Positions 1-8,546 of a DNA stretch of 64,000 nucleotides are shown piece by piece; positions within the stretch are counted from its first letter, which is position 1; every line of letters begins with the position of its first letter. A program made the translations under genes and the position numbers. The notes beneath the pieces were generated by a model. It had not been told where the DNA came from. It saw nothing but the letters and a program-made list of their open reading frames with translations, and made no database searches. This stretch comes from Bradyrhizobium guangdongense (GTDB lineage Bacteria; Pseudomonadota; Alphaproteobacteria; Rhizobiales; Xanthobacteraceae). The stretch lies in contig NZ_CP030051.1 in the NCBI RefSeq assembly GCF_004114975.1, positions 4,340,001-4,404,000 on the forward strand, in the 5' to 3' direction.

Positions 1-1175
1 TTGATCGGATCGAGGTCGGTGATGGTCAGCGCCCAGGCGACTAGCGAGCCGGCGCCGGAGCCGCGGCCCGGTCCGACCGGAATGCCCTGGCTCTTCGCCC
101 ATTTGATGAAGTCGGACACGATCAGGAAGTAGCCCGCGTACTTCATCCGCATGATGACGTCGAGCTCGAAGGCCAGGCGCTTGTTGTAGTCCTCTTCGCT
201 CATGCCTTGCGACAGCCCGTGCACGCGCAGGCGATTGGCGAGCCCCTCCTCGGCCTGCCGTTTCAACTCGGCCGCCTCGACCGCGGCCGCATCGGAACTG
301 CCGGCCGCACCGACCGTGAAGAACGGCAGGATCGGCTTGCGCGTCAGCGGGCGGAACGAGCAACGTTCGGCGATCTCGACCGTCGAGGCCAGCGCCTCCG
401 GAATGTCGGCGAACAGCACCGCCATCTCGGCGCGGGTCTTGAAGCGGTGATCGGGCGTGAGCTGCTCGCGCTCGGTCTCGGCGATCAGCCGGCCGCCCGC
501 GATGCAGAGCAGCGCGTCGTGGGCCTCGTAATCGTCGGTCGCGGCGAAATACGGCTCGTTGGTGGCGACCAGCGGCAGGCCCTTCGCATAGGCGAGGTCG
601 ATCAGCCCGCTCTCGATCCGACGTTCCTTGTCGGTGTTGTGGCGCTGTAGCTCGACATAGAGGCGGTCGCCGAACAGGCCGGCGAGACGCTCGCAGCGCG
701 CGGCCGCAACCTCGGCCTGCCCGCTCGCAAGCGCCAGCGAGACCGGCCCGTCGGGGCCGCCGGTCAGCGCTATCAGCCCTTCCGTCTCGCCGTCGAACCA
801 GTCGAATTTGATGAACGGCGCATGGCTGTCAGGGGATTCGAGGAAGGCGCGGGAATTCAGTCGCATCAGGCTGCGATAGCCCCGCTCCTGGGCGGCCAGC
901 AGCACCACGCGCGAGGGCGCCAGCGCGTTGCGCGCGTTGGGATCCTGGTCGCCGAAATCGACCGCGAGTTCCAGGCCCACGATCGGCTGGATGCCGGACC
1001 CCGCCATCTTGTCGGAGAATTCGAGTGCACCGAACAGATTGTCGGTGTCGGTCAGCGCCAGCGCCGGCTGGTGGTCCTTCTTGGCAAGCTCGGCGAGCTT
1101 GGCGATCTTGATGGAGCCCTTCAGCAGCGAATAGGCCGAATGAACGTGAAGGTGGACAAATCCGGCGCTCGGCAT
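1..1175 (-). CDS. dnaE: DNA polymerase III alpha subunit, N-terminal part (runs off the window)
   Basis: Replicative polymerase subunit. About 391 codons are visible from the ATG at 1175 down to the window edge. The product opens with a PHP-domain signature ([16 protein letters not shown]), and the last visible residues carry [16 protein letters not shown], typical of the main replicative DnaE1; the SOS mutasome DnaE2/ImuC type has a different motif here. The 3' part lies outside the window. A purine-rich AAGAGG lies about 13 nt upstream of the ATG, so the start is reasonable but not strongly fixed. It lies downstream of the SOS-box micropeptide gene on the same strand, so partial co-transcription is possible. 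Confidence 0.95.
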   Translation of the reverse strand, partial: MPSAGFVHLHVHSAYSLLKGSIKIAKLAELAKKDHQPALALTDTDNLFGALEFSDKMAGSGIQPIVGLELAVDFGDQDPNARNALAPSRVVLLAAQERGYRSLMRLNSRAFLESPDSHAPFIKFDWFDGETEGLIALTGGPDGPVSLALASGQAEVAAARCERLAGLFGDRLYVELQRHNTDKERRIESGLIDLAYAKGLPLVATNEPYFAATDDYEAHDALLCIAGGRLIAETEREQLTPDHRFKTRAEMAVLFADIPEALASTVEIAERCSFRPLTRKPILPFFTVGAAGSSDAAAVEAAELKRQAEEGLANRLRVHGLSQGMSEEDYNKRLAFELDVIMRMKYAGYFLIVSDFIKWAKSQGIPVGPGRGSGAGSLVAWALTITDLDPI

Positions 1176-1342
1176 GGTCGCGTGACGGCCTCTTGCAGAT
1201 GAATTGGAGCGGTCGCCGGCGTCCGGAGCGTCATTCTCTCGCCCAGCCGACTCGCCTGACAATGGTGGGGACTCGCCGCGCCAGAGTCCACGCCGGAGCG
1301 GCCGCTTCGCCGCCTCATCCTGCTTTTCCCCAAGGAGGTCTT

Positions 1343-1370
1343 GAGACTCAGGTCTCGAGGCTCACGCCTC
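1343..1370 (-). other. Two tandem small stem-loops between micropeptide gene and dnaE
   Basis: GAGAC/GTCTC (1343-1347 with 1352-1356) and GAGGC/GCCTC (1357-1361 with 1366-1370) form two adjacent 5-bp hairpins with 4-nt loops. No T-tract follows on the minus strand, so a terminator role is uncertain. They could separate the micropeptide message from dnaE. Confidence 0.3.
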
Positions 1371-1383
1371 GGGGCTCAGCTGG

Positions 1384-1482
1384 CTAGAGTTGCGGGATGA
1401 CCTGGGCCCAGATCGCGATCATTCCGACGAACAGCGCGATCGACGTCAGTGCAGCGGCTTCTTCCACGAAAATCCTGAACAT
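1384..1482 (-). CDS. 32-aa single-span membrane peptide under an SOS-type promoter
   Basis: Small gene that ordinary length cut-offs would miss. ATG at 1482 is preceded by GGAG (1489-1492) at 6-nt spacing; an in-frame ATG at 1494 lacks such a site. The product starts MFRIFVEEAAALTS and continues as a hydrophobic stretch with two Trp/Ile-rich turns, ending VIPQL: one transmembrane helix with a short acidic N-terminus. A sigma70-like promoter (1515-1543) with a LexA-type box in its spacer lies just upstream. Size, topology and SOS control resemble Caulobacter SidA (29 aa, division inhibitor acting on FtsW) and, more loosely, TisB-type peptides. The functional analogy is inference; no sequence homology is claimed. 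Confidence 0.7.
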   Translation of the reverse strand: MFRIFVEEAAALTSIALFVGMIAIWAQVIPQL

Positions 1483-1514
1483 GGCTTGCTCCATCACCAG
1501 AACGTATGAAGAAC

Positions 1515-1543
1515 ATTGTTCTCATTTCGTTCTCAGGAGTCAA
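1515..1543 (-). promoter_or_regulatory. Sigma70-like promoter with LexA box in the spacer
   Basis: On the minus strand TTGACT (1543-1538) is followed by a 17-nt spacer and AACAAT (1520-1515). The spacer end overlaps GAAC-N7-GAAC (1532-1518), which on the plus strand reads GTTC TCATTTC GTTC. GTTC-N7-GTTC is the established alphaproteobacterial LexA operator. The operator overlapping the -10 region fits repression. The expected transcript start is about 25 nt upstream of the 32-aa peptide gene. Confidence 0.65.
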
Positions 1544-1594
1544 GCAATCCAGGTCCTTTCAAAAAGAAATGGTTAACCTGCTGAATTCACGCAA

Positions 1595-1625
1595 TAAAAA
1601 AGCCCCGGCGCAAGGCCGGGGCTTT
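1595..1625 (-). terminator. Rho-independent terminator of the outer-membrane protein gene
   Basis: GCCCCGGC / GCCGGGGC with a 5-nt loop, flanked on the plus strand by AATAAAAAA, which reads as a T-tract on the minus strand. It sits 30 bp past the stop codon of the beta-barrel gene at 1656 and also separates it from the SOS promoter. Confidence 0.9.
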
Positions 1626-1655
1626 CGACGATCGCTCGATCCCGAGCGACTGTTC

Positions 1656-2375
1656 TCAGTAGCGCGCGACGAGCGGGCCGCCGAACTTGTAGTTCAGGCG
1701 GACGAGGCCCATGTCGACGTCCTGACGGATGCGGTCGGTCTGGAAGCCGGCGAAGGTGACGTCCTTGTCCGACAGGAAGATGTGGTTGTACTCGACGCCA
1801 ACCGACCAGTTCGGAGCGAAGCCGAATTCGAGGCCCGCGCCGACCGTGCCGCCCCAACGGGTGTCGCTGTTGGACGCGAAGGTCACGCCGCCCGCACGGA
1901 GCTCGTTCTTGGTGCCGACCACAGCCGCACCGCCCTTCGCGTAGAGCAGGACGTTGTTCCAGGCGTAGCCGACCTGACCGGTGATCAGACCGAACGAATC
2001 GATCTTGGAGCGATCGGTGAAGCCGGTGAGACCGCTGACGTTGTCGCCGGAGAAGTCGGCCCAGTTGCCCTGGCCTTCCACGCCGAACACCCACTGCCCC
2101 GACTGCCAGCGATAGCCGACCTGGCCACCGACCGTGCCGCCCGTCGCATTGTGCGAACCTTCGCCGCCGACCAGCGGTGCGAGCTGATCCCAGGTCGTGT
2201 GGGCCGAAGCGCCACCACCGTTGATGCCGATGTAGAAGCCGCTCCAGTCATAGACGGTAGCGATCATCGCGGGCGCCTTGGTGTAAGGCCGCGCAGCGAG
2301 GTCAGCAGCCAGCGCCGGCGCAGTCGCGCTGATCGCGACAAGGCTCACAGCAGCAAGCAACAAATTCTTGTTCAT
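1656..2375 (-). CDS. Outer-membrane beta-barrel protein (Omp25/RopB-like family)
   Basis: 239-residue exported protein. Residues 1-23 form a signal peptide (MNKNLLLAAVSLVAISA... ending APALA). The mature part begins DLAARPYTK and has WSGFYIGINGGG, repeated glycine- and aromatic-rich strands, and a C-terminal tyrosine (LVARY) as expected for BAM-dependent insertion. This pattern is typical of the small 8-stranded porin-like proteins abundant in Rhizobiales. Longer reading frames upstream were not used because the signal peptide fixes the start at 2375. Exact role (structural or permeability) is not evident. Confidence 0.9.
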   Translation of the reverse strand: MNKNLLLAAVSLVAISATAPALAADLAARPYTKAPAMIATVYDWSGFYIGINGGGASAHTTWDQLAPLVGGEGSHNATGGTVGGQVGYRWQSGQWVFGVEGQGNWADFSGDNVSGLTGFTDRSKIDSFGLITGQVGYAWNNVLLYAKGGAAVVGTKNELRAGGVTFASNSDTRWGGTVGAGLEFGFAPNWSVGVEYNHIFLSDKDVTFAGFQTDRIRQDVDMGLVRLNYKFGGPLVARY

Positions 2376-2628
2376 TTGAATCCCGTTCCAGTTTCGTCGT
2401 GAGGCCCCCGGGCCACGGCGACGTCTTAGCAGCGATCGACGGAATTGCTGTAACTCCGACGCAACAGTCGAAGCCAAAGGGCTTTGCTGCGTTAATCGAT
2501 GTTTACCTGAGCGCGCTGGAAACCCTATGAAACAAGAGTTTTCCTGAGTTCCAAGCTGGATCACAGGATCTATCCTGCAAAGGCGCGCAACAACGTCGCG
2601 CGCACATTCACGTGAAGAGAGAAGACAG

Positions 2629-2937
2629 ATGCGTGCACGAACTGCTCTCCTCATTGCCGCCACATTTTCGCTCGCCTTCGCCACATTCGCGTTCATGATG
2701 AGCGAAAGCACACCGGCACGCGCTTTCGGAACTCATCACGCGTTTTGTCTCACGGGCGATGAATGGCCGGGGCTCAGCAACTGCACGTTCGACAGCTATG
2801 CGCAATGTCAGGCGAGCTCGTCCGGACGCGCGCTGACCTGCATCGCCAATCCGTACTTTGCAGGTCAAAGCGACGATCCCTACGCTTACCCAAATCGACC
2901 GCGCGCGCGGACGCCGGTCTATTCCGGGCTGCGCTGA
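2629..2937 (+). CDS. DUF3551 family small exported protein
   Basis: 102 residues with an N-terminal hydrophobic export signal ending near residue 32 (PARA). The mature part has the family hallmark of spaced cysteines: FCLTGDEWPGLSNC, then YAQC and LTCIANPYF. DUF3551 proteins are short periplasmic proteins of unknown function found in many paralogues in Bradyrhizobium. A GAAGAGAGAAG stretch lies upstream of the ATG. The next gene begins one base after this stop codon, so the two are probably one transcript. Confidence 0.85.
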   Translation: MRARTALLIAATFSLAFATFAFMMSESTPARAFGTHHAFCLTGDEWPGLSNCTFDSYAQCQASSSGRALTCIANPYFAGQSDDPYAYPNRPRARTPVYSGLR

Positions 2938-2938
2938 G

Positions 2939-3190
2939 ATGCGCAGCACCTGCCTCATGCTGGCCGCGGTGGGTGCAGTGCTCGCGGGCGGCGCTGCGCA
3001 CGCGCAGACCTACGACCCCAACTATCCGGTCTGCATGCAGATCTACGGCCCCGTCGGCTATCTCGACTGCCGCTACGGCACGCTGGATCAGTGCAAATTT
3101 CTCGCCGTCGGCCGCTCCGCGAGCTGTGTCGTGAATCCGTATTTCGCGCACAAGAAACCTGTAGCGCCGCGCGAGACACGCCGCCGATAA
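2939..3190 (+). CDS. DUF3551 family small exported protein, second copy
   Basis: 83-residue paralogue of the preceding gene; signal peptide through AHAQ (about residue 24), then VCMQIYGPVGYLDC, LDQC and SCVVNPYF, the same cysteine layout. The ATG is one base after the TGA of the first copy (TGAGATG), implying translational coupling. The two copies are diverged enough that this is an old duplication. Function unknown. Confidence 0.8.
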   Translation: MRSTCLMLAAVGAVLAGGAAHAQTYDPNYPVCMQIYGPVGYLDCRYGTLDQCKFLAVGRSASCVVNPYFAHKKPVAPRETRRR

Positions 3191-3223
3191 GGCGCGTGCT
3201 CGCGTGCGGACAGACCAACTCGA

Positions 3224-3976
3224 TCAGCAGCGCGCCTCCGCCATCCAAATCTCGGCGTCGGCTCCTGCGGGGATATGCAGCGGCGCTGACGGATCGGTCG
3301 CCGCGCGCCAGATCGCCGCCGCGACATCAGGCGCGTGCGTCACCGGACCAGTGCTATTGCGGACGCTCGCCACGAAACCCTCGATCAGCGGCGCATAGTC
3401 GGGATCGTCGAGGCCGCGCAGGTGCGGGCGCGCATTATCGCCGAAGCGAGTCTCCGGCGAACGTCCTGGGAGGACGAGATGAACGCGCAACCCGAACGGC
3501 GTCACCTCCGCCGCCAACGACTCGGTGAAGGCATTCACCGCCGCCTTGCTTGCCCTGTAGACGCCCACCAGGGGCAGAGGCTTGAGCGTGACCGTCGATG
3601 TGACGTTGATGATGACGCCCGCCCGGCGCCTGCGAAAATGCGGCAACACAGCCTGGGTCATGGCGAGCGTGCCCATCGTGTTGGTCTGGAACAGCGCGTG
3701 TGCTGTCGCAGCCGTCGTGAGCTCGATCGGGACCGGTGCGCCGAAACCGGCATTGTTGACGAGTACGTCGATCGGTCCGGCCGCGGCGACCGCGCGAGCG
3801 ATGCTGTCGGGATCGGCGATATCGAGTGGAAGCACGCGCAGGCGCTCCGAAGCAGGCAGCAGCTCCGCGCGCGGGGTACGCATCGTCGCCACCACCTCCC
3901 AGCCCCGATCGAGGAACAGTTTCGCGGTCTCGAGGCCGAAGCCCGACGAGCAACCGGTGATCAACACGCTCTGCAT
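3224..3976 (-). CDS. Short-chain dehydrogenase/reductase
   Basis: 250 residues, a full classical SDR: cofactor loop TGCSSGFG (residues 7-14), NNAG (74-77), catalytic Ser127 and YRASK with Tyr140/Lys144. The ATG at 3976 has GGAGG at a good distance (GGAGGTGCCT). Substrate cannot be told from sequence. Divergent from the AraC-type regulator at 4088, with about 110 bp between the starts, which suggests that regulator controls it. Confidence 0.9.
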   Translation of the reverse strand: MQSVLITGCSSGFGLETAKLFLDRGWEVVATMRTPRAELLPASERLRVLPLDIADPDSIARAVAAAGPIDVLVNNAGFGAPVPIELTTAATAHALFQTNTMGTLAMTQAVLPHFRRRRAGVIINVTSTVTLKPLPLVGVYRASKAAVNAFTESLAAEVTPFGLRVHLVLPGRSPETRFGDNARPHLRGLDDPDYAPLIEGFVASVRNSTGPVTHAPDVAAAIWRAATDPSAPLHIPAGADAEIWMAEARC

Positions 3977-4087
3977 AGGCACCTCCAGAAGCAAAGAACT
4001 GCCTGGTGATAGAGGCGCCGCGTAGGACGTGATATAATTCAGAGTCTCGATTTCTTTAGCGTCAGTCCTGCCAGCGCGTCCCCTGCC

Positions 4088-5023
4088 ATGACCATCGATC
4101 CCCTCGCCCAGATTGTCACATTGCTGCAGCCGACTGCGCGCTTTTCCAAATTTGTGGAGTGCGCGGGCGCTTGGCGAATTCACCGACGCAGCACCGGCGA
4201 ACCATTCTACTTCGCCATCCTGGAAGGACGTTGCCGCTTGATCGTCGACGGTCAACCGCCCGTGGCGCTCGAGGCCGGCGATTTTGTGCTCGTTCCCGCC
4301 GTCCACGATCTCGTCAATGAGAGCCTGGCCCCGCCTCCTGGCCGATCCGTCACTATGCCAACGGAGATCAGCGATGGCCATTTCCGCGTCGGCCGTCAGG
4401 ACGGAGCGGCAGATCTGCGCATGCGTATCGGGCATTGTACGTTCGGCTCGCCGGAATCGGCCCTGCTCGTTTCCTTGTTGCCTCAGATGGTGCTCGCACG
4501 CGGCGAGCCCCGACTGGTGACCCTGATGCAGCTCGTTGGAGACGAGACCCGCGCGCGGCGGCCGGCGCGAGAGCTCGTGCTCGAGCGGTTGTTGGAGGTA
4601 CTCCTGATCGAGGCCTTGCGGTGCGGCGCAGGAACAGCATCGGCACCGGGACTCTCTCGCGGGCTTGCCGATCAGCGTCTCGCCGCAGCGCTCTGCGCGA
4701 TGCATGCACGGCCCGAACATCCCTGGACTGTGGCCGAGCTCGCGATGGAGGCCGGCCTCTCCCGCTCTGCTTTCTTTGCCAGGTTCAGTCGCACCGTTGG
4801 ATTGCCGCCAATGGAGTATTTGCTGGCCTGGCGCATGGCGCTGGCCAAGCAGCTGCTGCGCGAGCGCGACCTCGGCATCGATCAAGTGGCCGAACGGGTG
4901 GGGTATGGCTCGGCAAGCGCCTTCAGTGTCGCGTTCGCCCGTCACGCAGGCGCGCCGCCCGCCCGTTACGCTCGCCTGGGGCACGCCGACGCCAGGGCCG
5001 CCACGAGGCGGTCGCTACAGTAA
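4088..5023 (+). CDS. AraC-family transcriptional regulator with N-terminal cupin domain
   Basis: 311 residues. The N-terminal half resembles an AraC-type cupin ligand domain (FYFAILEGRCRLIVDG, then LEAGDFVLVP). The C-terminal third carries two helix-turn-helix units, one around AELAMEAGLSRSAFFARF and the second around VAERVGYGSASAFSVAFAR. Such regulators commonly sit back-to-back with the oxidoreductase they control, as here with the SDR gene. Inducer unknown. No clear ribosome-binding site precedes the ATG. Confidence 0.88.
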   Translation: MTIDPLAQIVTLLQPTARFSKFVECAGAWRIHRRSTGEPFYFAILEGRCRLIVDGQPPVALEAGDFVLVPAVHDLVNESLAPPPGRSVTMPTEISDGHFRVGRQDGAADLRMRIGHCTFGSPESALLVSLLPQMVLARGEPRLVTLMQLVGDETRARRPARELVLERLLEVLLIEALRCGAGTASAPGLSRGLADQRLAAALCAMHARPEHPWTVAELAMEAGLSRSAFFARFSRTVGLPPMEYLLAWRMALAKQLLRERDLGIDQVAERVGYGSASAFSVAFARHAGAPPARYARLGHADARAATRRSLQ

Positions 5024-5088
5024 ACTCAGGCATCTCGAGCTTGCCACTGAAAGTTGTGGCTATTCCAATCCTCCTGTAGCGTAAACGC

Positions 5089-6378
5089 GTGTCCTGCATC
5101 GGCGTCCGGTTGGCTCATTTCATGCTCGCCCGCATCTCGCTCCTCGTGGTCTCACTGACGATCCCCGGCGCGTTGCGCGCAGAGCAGGCCGCGGCCGAGA
5201 AAGCCGGATTTGCCTCGAGGCTGACGATCTATCCGGCCAAGGGAGCGCCCGACGCCTGCGGGCCCGACTGCGACCGCTGGATCGCCATCGAGGGCGAGAT
5301 CGACGAAAACGCAGCGTCCCGCGTTCGCCGCTTCCTCGCCGGCGTCAAGAACATGCAGCGTCCGATCTACCTTCATTCGCCCGGCGGCAACGTGGAGCAG
5401 TCCTATCTCATCGGCCGGCTGCTGCGCGGCCGCAAGGCGGTCGCGCGGGTCGGCCGGACGATCGCGACGGCATGCGCCGCAGACGCGCAAGTGGATGCTG
5501 CGTGCCTCAAGACGAAGAACGCCGGCGGCGAGATCGAGGCCGAGCTCACCACCTATCATGCGATGTGCAATTCGGCCTGCGCTTACCTGTTCCTCGGCGC
5601 GACCTCGCGCGAGGTGGCCCCCGACGCCGCGCTGGCGGTCCACAATTCCAGGCTCGTGCTTGCCATTCACGGCAACCCACCTCCCGGATTGATCGCCGAG
5701 CTCCGGCAGCGCCGCACGGCAACTGCCGACCGCGACCGCACTGCGTATATCGCAGCGATGGGGATCAGGGGCGAGCTTGATGATCTGATCCGGACCGTGA
5801 AATTCGAGAACCTGCATATCCTGACACGCGCCGAGCTCTACCGCTTCGGCATCGACACGCGTCCCCTTGCCGAGACGACGTGGCGACTGGAGAAAGGAAC
5901 CCGGCCGTACGTCAGCAAGTTCGCAACGCTGAAGAACGAAAACGGCCCGTCGTTCCGAATGATGGAATGGCGACTTTATTGCGACAACAAGAACCGCGTG
6001 CCGTTGATGTTCGCCGCCGAAATCGATGCGGCTGCGGTCGGCAAACGCACCCTCATGATGACGGCGGACGCCGCTCCCAATGAGGAAGCCGGCGGATTTC
6101 CGACTCGAACCGGCAAATACGAAATGTGGAGCGGGTCCCTCGATTTCGGCACGTTCAGGGCGATCATGGCATCCCGCTCCCTGCATGTCCGGGAGATGAC
6201 GCAGAAGCCCGACGAAACGGCAGACACGACAAGGTTCGACATCGACGCCACGGGCCTGCCGTCGGCGTGGACGCAGCTCGCGGCATCATGCCCGCCGGCG
6301 ACGCCCGCTGCGAAGAGTCCTTCGACGACAATTCCCCTGCCGAAGGGCACCGCAACGCCGGCTGCGCCGTCGCAATAG
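5089..6378 (+). CDS. Exported ClpP/crotonase-fold protein (COG3904-like)
   Basis: 429 residues from the GTG at 5089; an internal ATG at 5122 would start directly at the signal peptide (MLARISLLVV...GALRAEQ). The core looks like a ClpP-type serine protease fold: LHSPGGN (97-101), then AMCNSACAY with Ser162 in the nucleophile position and AVHNS with His185 in the catalytic-histidine position. The C-terminal half is a separate domain of unknown role. The family is known as predicted periplasmic proteins; protease activity is inferred from the motif only. Confidence 0.75.
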   Translation: MSCIGVRLAHFMLARISLLVVSLTIPGALRAEQAAAEKAGFASRLTIYPAKGAPDACGPDCDRWIAIEGEIDENAASRVRRFLAGVKNMQRPIYLHSPGGNVEQSYLIGRLLRGRKAVARVGRTIATACAADAQVDAACLKTKNAGGEIEAELTTYHAMCNSACAYLFLGATSREVAPDAALAVHNSRLVLAIHGNPPPGLIAELRQRRTATADRDRTAYIAAMGIRGELDDLIRTVKFENLHILTRAELYRFGIDTRPLAETTWRLEKGTRPYVSKFATLKNENGPSFRMMEWRLYCDNKNRVPLMFAAEIDAAAVGKRTLMMTADAAPNEEAGGFPTRTGKYEMWSGSLDFGTFRAIMASRSLHVREMTQKPDETADTTRFDIDATGLPSAWTQLAASCPPATPAAKSPSTTIPLPKGTATPAAPSQ

Positions 6379-6449
6379 GCCGGCGACGTGTCCCAATGCC
6401 AGCCCTCGTGAAGTCGAACCCGACCCGCAGGGCTGCGACCCCTTATGCC

Positions 6450-7223
6450 CTACACCGGCGTGTAGATCACGAGCTTCAGCGCGGGATCGTCATTGGCCTG
6501 AAAGCTCGTGTGCTCGAAATGCAGCACGCCCTTGGTCGGATGGGTCATGGTCTTGCGGCCCGACATGGTGCCGTGGACCTCGTGCGCGCCCCACCATTTG
6601 ACGAATTCGGGGCTGCCTTCGCGCAGGCGCGTCAGCAATTCCGCAAAGGCGGGATCGCCTGCCCACACGTCATGCGTGGCGCGAAACATCGCGACCATGC
6701 GTTTGGCGACATCCGCCCAGCCTGCGCCGTAGGATTTGCGGGTCTTCTTGTTGGTCATCATCAACAGCAGCGTGTTGCGATCCTCTTCCGGCAAGCGGCC
6801 GAAGGCAAAGATCTCCTCGGCGGCTTCGTTCCAGGCCAAGACGTCCCAGCGCCGCCCGGTGATGTAGGCCGGATGCGGCAGGCTCTCGACCAGGCGCAGA
6901 ATGGGCGGCGGCACCACCTCGCGGGTGAAGGGACGCCGATCGCCGTCGCGCGCAAGGTCCTTGAGGTGCGCATGCTCGGTCTTGCTGAGGCGCAGCGCAC
7001 GCGCCAGCGCGTCGACCGTGGTGACGGACGGGCTGACGGTTCGGCCCTGCTCGAGGCGGATATACCAGTCGACGCCGATGCCGGCGAGCTGGGCGACCTC
7101 CTCGCGGCGCAGACCTGCGGTGCGCCGCCGCTGGCCGGTCGGAAGTCCGACCGACTTCGGCGACAGCTTTTCGCGGCGGGAGCGGAGGAAATCGCCGAAT
7201 TCGACGCGGCGCGGATCGGCCAT
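6450..7223 (-). CDS. XRE-family regulator with MmyB-like ligand domain
   Basis: 257 residues. N-terminal helix-turn-helix contains the LRREEVAQLAGIGVDWYIRL stretch typical of this family; the C-terminal part (YITGRRWDVLAWN ... FVKWWGAHEV) matches the MmyB-like PAS/ligand domain seen in actinobacterial and proteobacterial regulators. ATG at 7223 has GGGGAA upstream. Divergent from the alcohol dehydrogenase at 7337 across 113 bp, the usual arrangement for a regulator and its oxidoreductase target. Confidence 0.9.
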   Translation of the reverse strand: MADPRRVEFGDFLRSRREKLSPKSVGLPTGQRRRTAGLRREEVAQLAGIGVDWYIRLEQGRTVSPSVTTVDALARALRLSKTEHAHLKDLARDGDRRPFTREVVPPPILRLVESLPHPAYITGRRWDVLAWNEAAEEIFAFGRLPEEDRNTLLLMMTNKKTRKSYGAGWADVAKRMVAMFRATHDVWAGDPAFAELLTRLREGSPEFVKWWGAHEVHGTMSGRKTMTHPTKGVLHFEHTSFQANDDPALKLVIYTPV

Positions 7224-7336
7224 GGCGTGTTCCCCGGAATGGATGGAGGGCCCTTGGAATACTAGGATAATACCAGGCCTTCCTGTCCCTTCAAGGGCGC
7301 CGCATATGGGTATCATCAGACTTTGAGGTGAACATC

Positions 7337-8416
7337 ATGAAAGCTGCCGTACTCAAATCCCTGGGATCGCCGCTCGTGGTCGAGAACGCTCCGGAGCCGG
7401 TGCTCGGCACCGGCGAGGTCATCGTGGACGTCGTCGCCACCCGCGTCCTGTCCTACATGAACGAGGTTTTCAGCGGGATGCGCAATTACGCCCTCGATTT
7501 GCCGATCATCCCCGGCCCCGGCGGCATCGGCCGGGTGCGCGCGATCGGTCCTGACGCCACCAAGCTTAGCGTCGGCGACTGGGTGTTCTGCGACCCGACC
7601 GTGCGCTCGCGCGACGATGTCGTGGCGCCCGATATCGCCCTGCAGGGGCTCACGGCCGCCGGGCCCGGCGGCATGCGCCTGCAACAGCATTTTCGCCACG
7701 GCTCGTACGCCGAGCAGATGCGCGTGCCGACCGAGAACGTGAAGAAGCTCGGCCAGATCACGTCGGAGGAAGCCTCGCAATGGTGCGCGCTGGGGACGGC
7801 GCTGGTGCCCTATGGCGGCTTTCTCGCCGCGAAGCTTCAGCCGGGCGAGACCGTGCTGGTGAGCGGGGCCACCGGCAATTTCGGCAGCGCCGCGGTTTCC
7901 GTCGCGCTCGCGATGGGCGCAGCCTGCGTGGTGACGCCCGGCCGCAACGAGGCGGTTCTGGCCGATCTCGTCCGTCGCTTCGGCGCGCGGGTGAAGCCGG
8001 TCAGGCTCACCGGCAACGAGGATGATGACCGCGAGGCGATGAAGCGAGCGGCAGGAAGCCCGATCGACTGCGTGCTCGACATCATGCCGCCTTCGGTAGC
8101 TCCCAGCGTGGTGCGGGCGGCGGTGATGACGGTGCGCGCCTACGGCCGCGTCGCGCTGATGGGCGGCGTCGGCATGGCGGGCGGCGCCGGCCTGGAACTG
8201 CCCTACCCCTGGATTATGCGCAACTGCATCTCCATCCACGGCGTCTGGATGTATCCGCCGGATGCGGCCACGCGTTTGATCGGCCTGGTGCGCGCGGGGC
8301 TGTTGCGGCTCGACGAATACCAGACGACGAACTTCGACCTCGACCACGTCAACGAGGCCGTCGCGCATGCCGCCGCCAATAGCGGGCCGTTCAAACTGAC
8401 GGTGATCAGGCCTTAA
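7337..8416 (+). CDS. Medium-chain (quinone-type) alcohol dehydrogenase/reductase
   Basis: 359 residues. MDR fold with a nucleotide loop SGATGNFGS (176-184). The residues that hold catalytic zinc in classical alcohol dehydrogenases are not recognisable, so an NADPH-dependent quinone- or enoyl-reductase activity is as likely as alcohol oxidation. The ATG at 7337 is chosen because GAGGTG lies 7 nt upstream; a GTG at 7328 lies within that site. Probably controlled by the divergent XRE/MmyB regulator. Confidence 0.85.
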   Translation: MKAAVLKSLGSPLVVENAPEPVLGTGEVIVDVVATRVLSYMNEVFSGMRNYALDLPIIPGPGGIGRVRAIGPDATKLSVGDWVFCDPTVRSRDDVVAPDIALQGLTAAGPGGMRLQQHFRHGSYAEQMRVPTENVKKLGQITSEEASQWCALGTALVPYGGFLAAKLQPGETVLVSGATGNFGSAAVSVALAMGAACVVTPGRNEAVLADLVRRFGARVKPVRLTGNEDDDREAMKRAAGSPIDCVLDIMPPSVAPSVVRAAVMTVRAYGRVALMGGVGMAGGAGLELPYPWIMRNCISIHGVWMYPPDAATRLIGLVRAGLLRLDEYQTTNFDLDHVNEAVAHAAANSGPFKLTVIRP

Positions 8417-8423
8417 GTGGCCT

Positions 8424-8454
8424 GCCCGCTGCGGCGATGCGCCGTCGCAGCGGG
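8424..8454. terminator. Hairpin after the MDR gene, possible bidirectional terminator
   Basis: CCCGCTGCG (8424-8432) pairs with CGCAGCGGG (8446-8454). It lies 8 bp past the dehydrogenase stop and between convergent genes. No T-tract follows, so termination strength is uncertain. Confidence 0.4.
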
Positions 8455-8515
8455 TTCGTCCGACATCTCAAATGGTTGAAGGACCTTGCCTCTGATGCAG
8501 ACGGCCATGGCGGTC

Positions 8516-8541
8516 TACTGTGCATGGGGTTGTTTTCGCGA
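8516..8541 (-). repeat. 26-nt dispersed sequence, copy A (downstream of lolD)
   Basis: Identical over 26 nt to the complement of 22294-22319. On the minus strand it starts TCGCGAAAACAACCCC and ends ATGCACAGTA. It begins 5 nt past the lolD stop codon, in the sense direction of that gene. Confidence 0.75.
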
Positions 8542-8546
8542 TTTTG

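Noticed and set aside
4033..4038. Perfect TATAAT between the SDR and AraC genes
   Set aside because: No acceptable -35 hexamer at 16-18 nt; not enough to call a promoter.
8437..8546. Small gene in the gap after the MDR dehydrogenase
   Set aside because: Open frames there run across the lolD gene in the wrong frame and lack ribosome-binding sites; the gap holds a hairpin and the 26-nt repeat.
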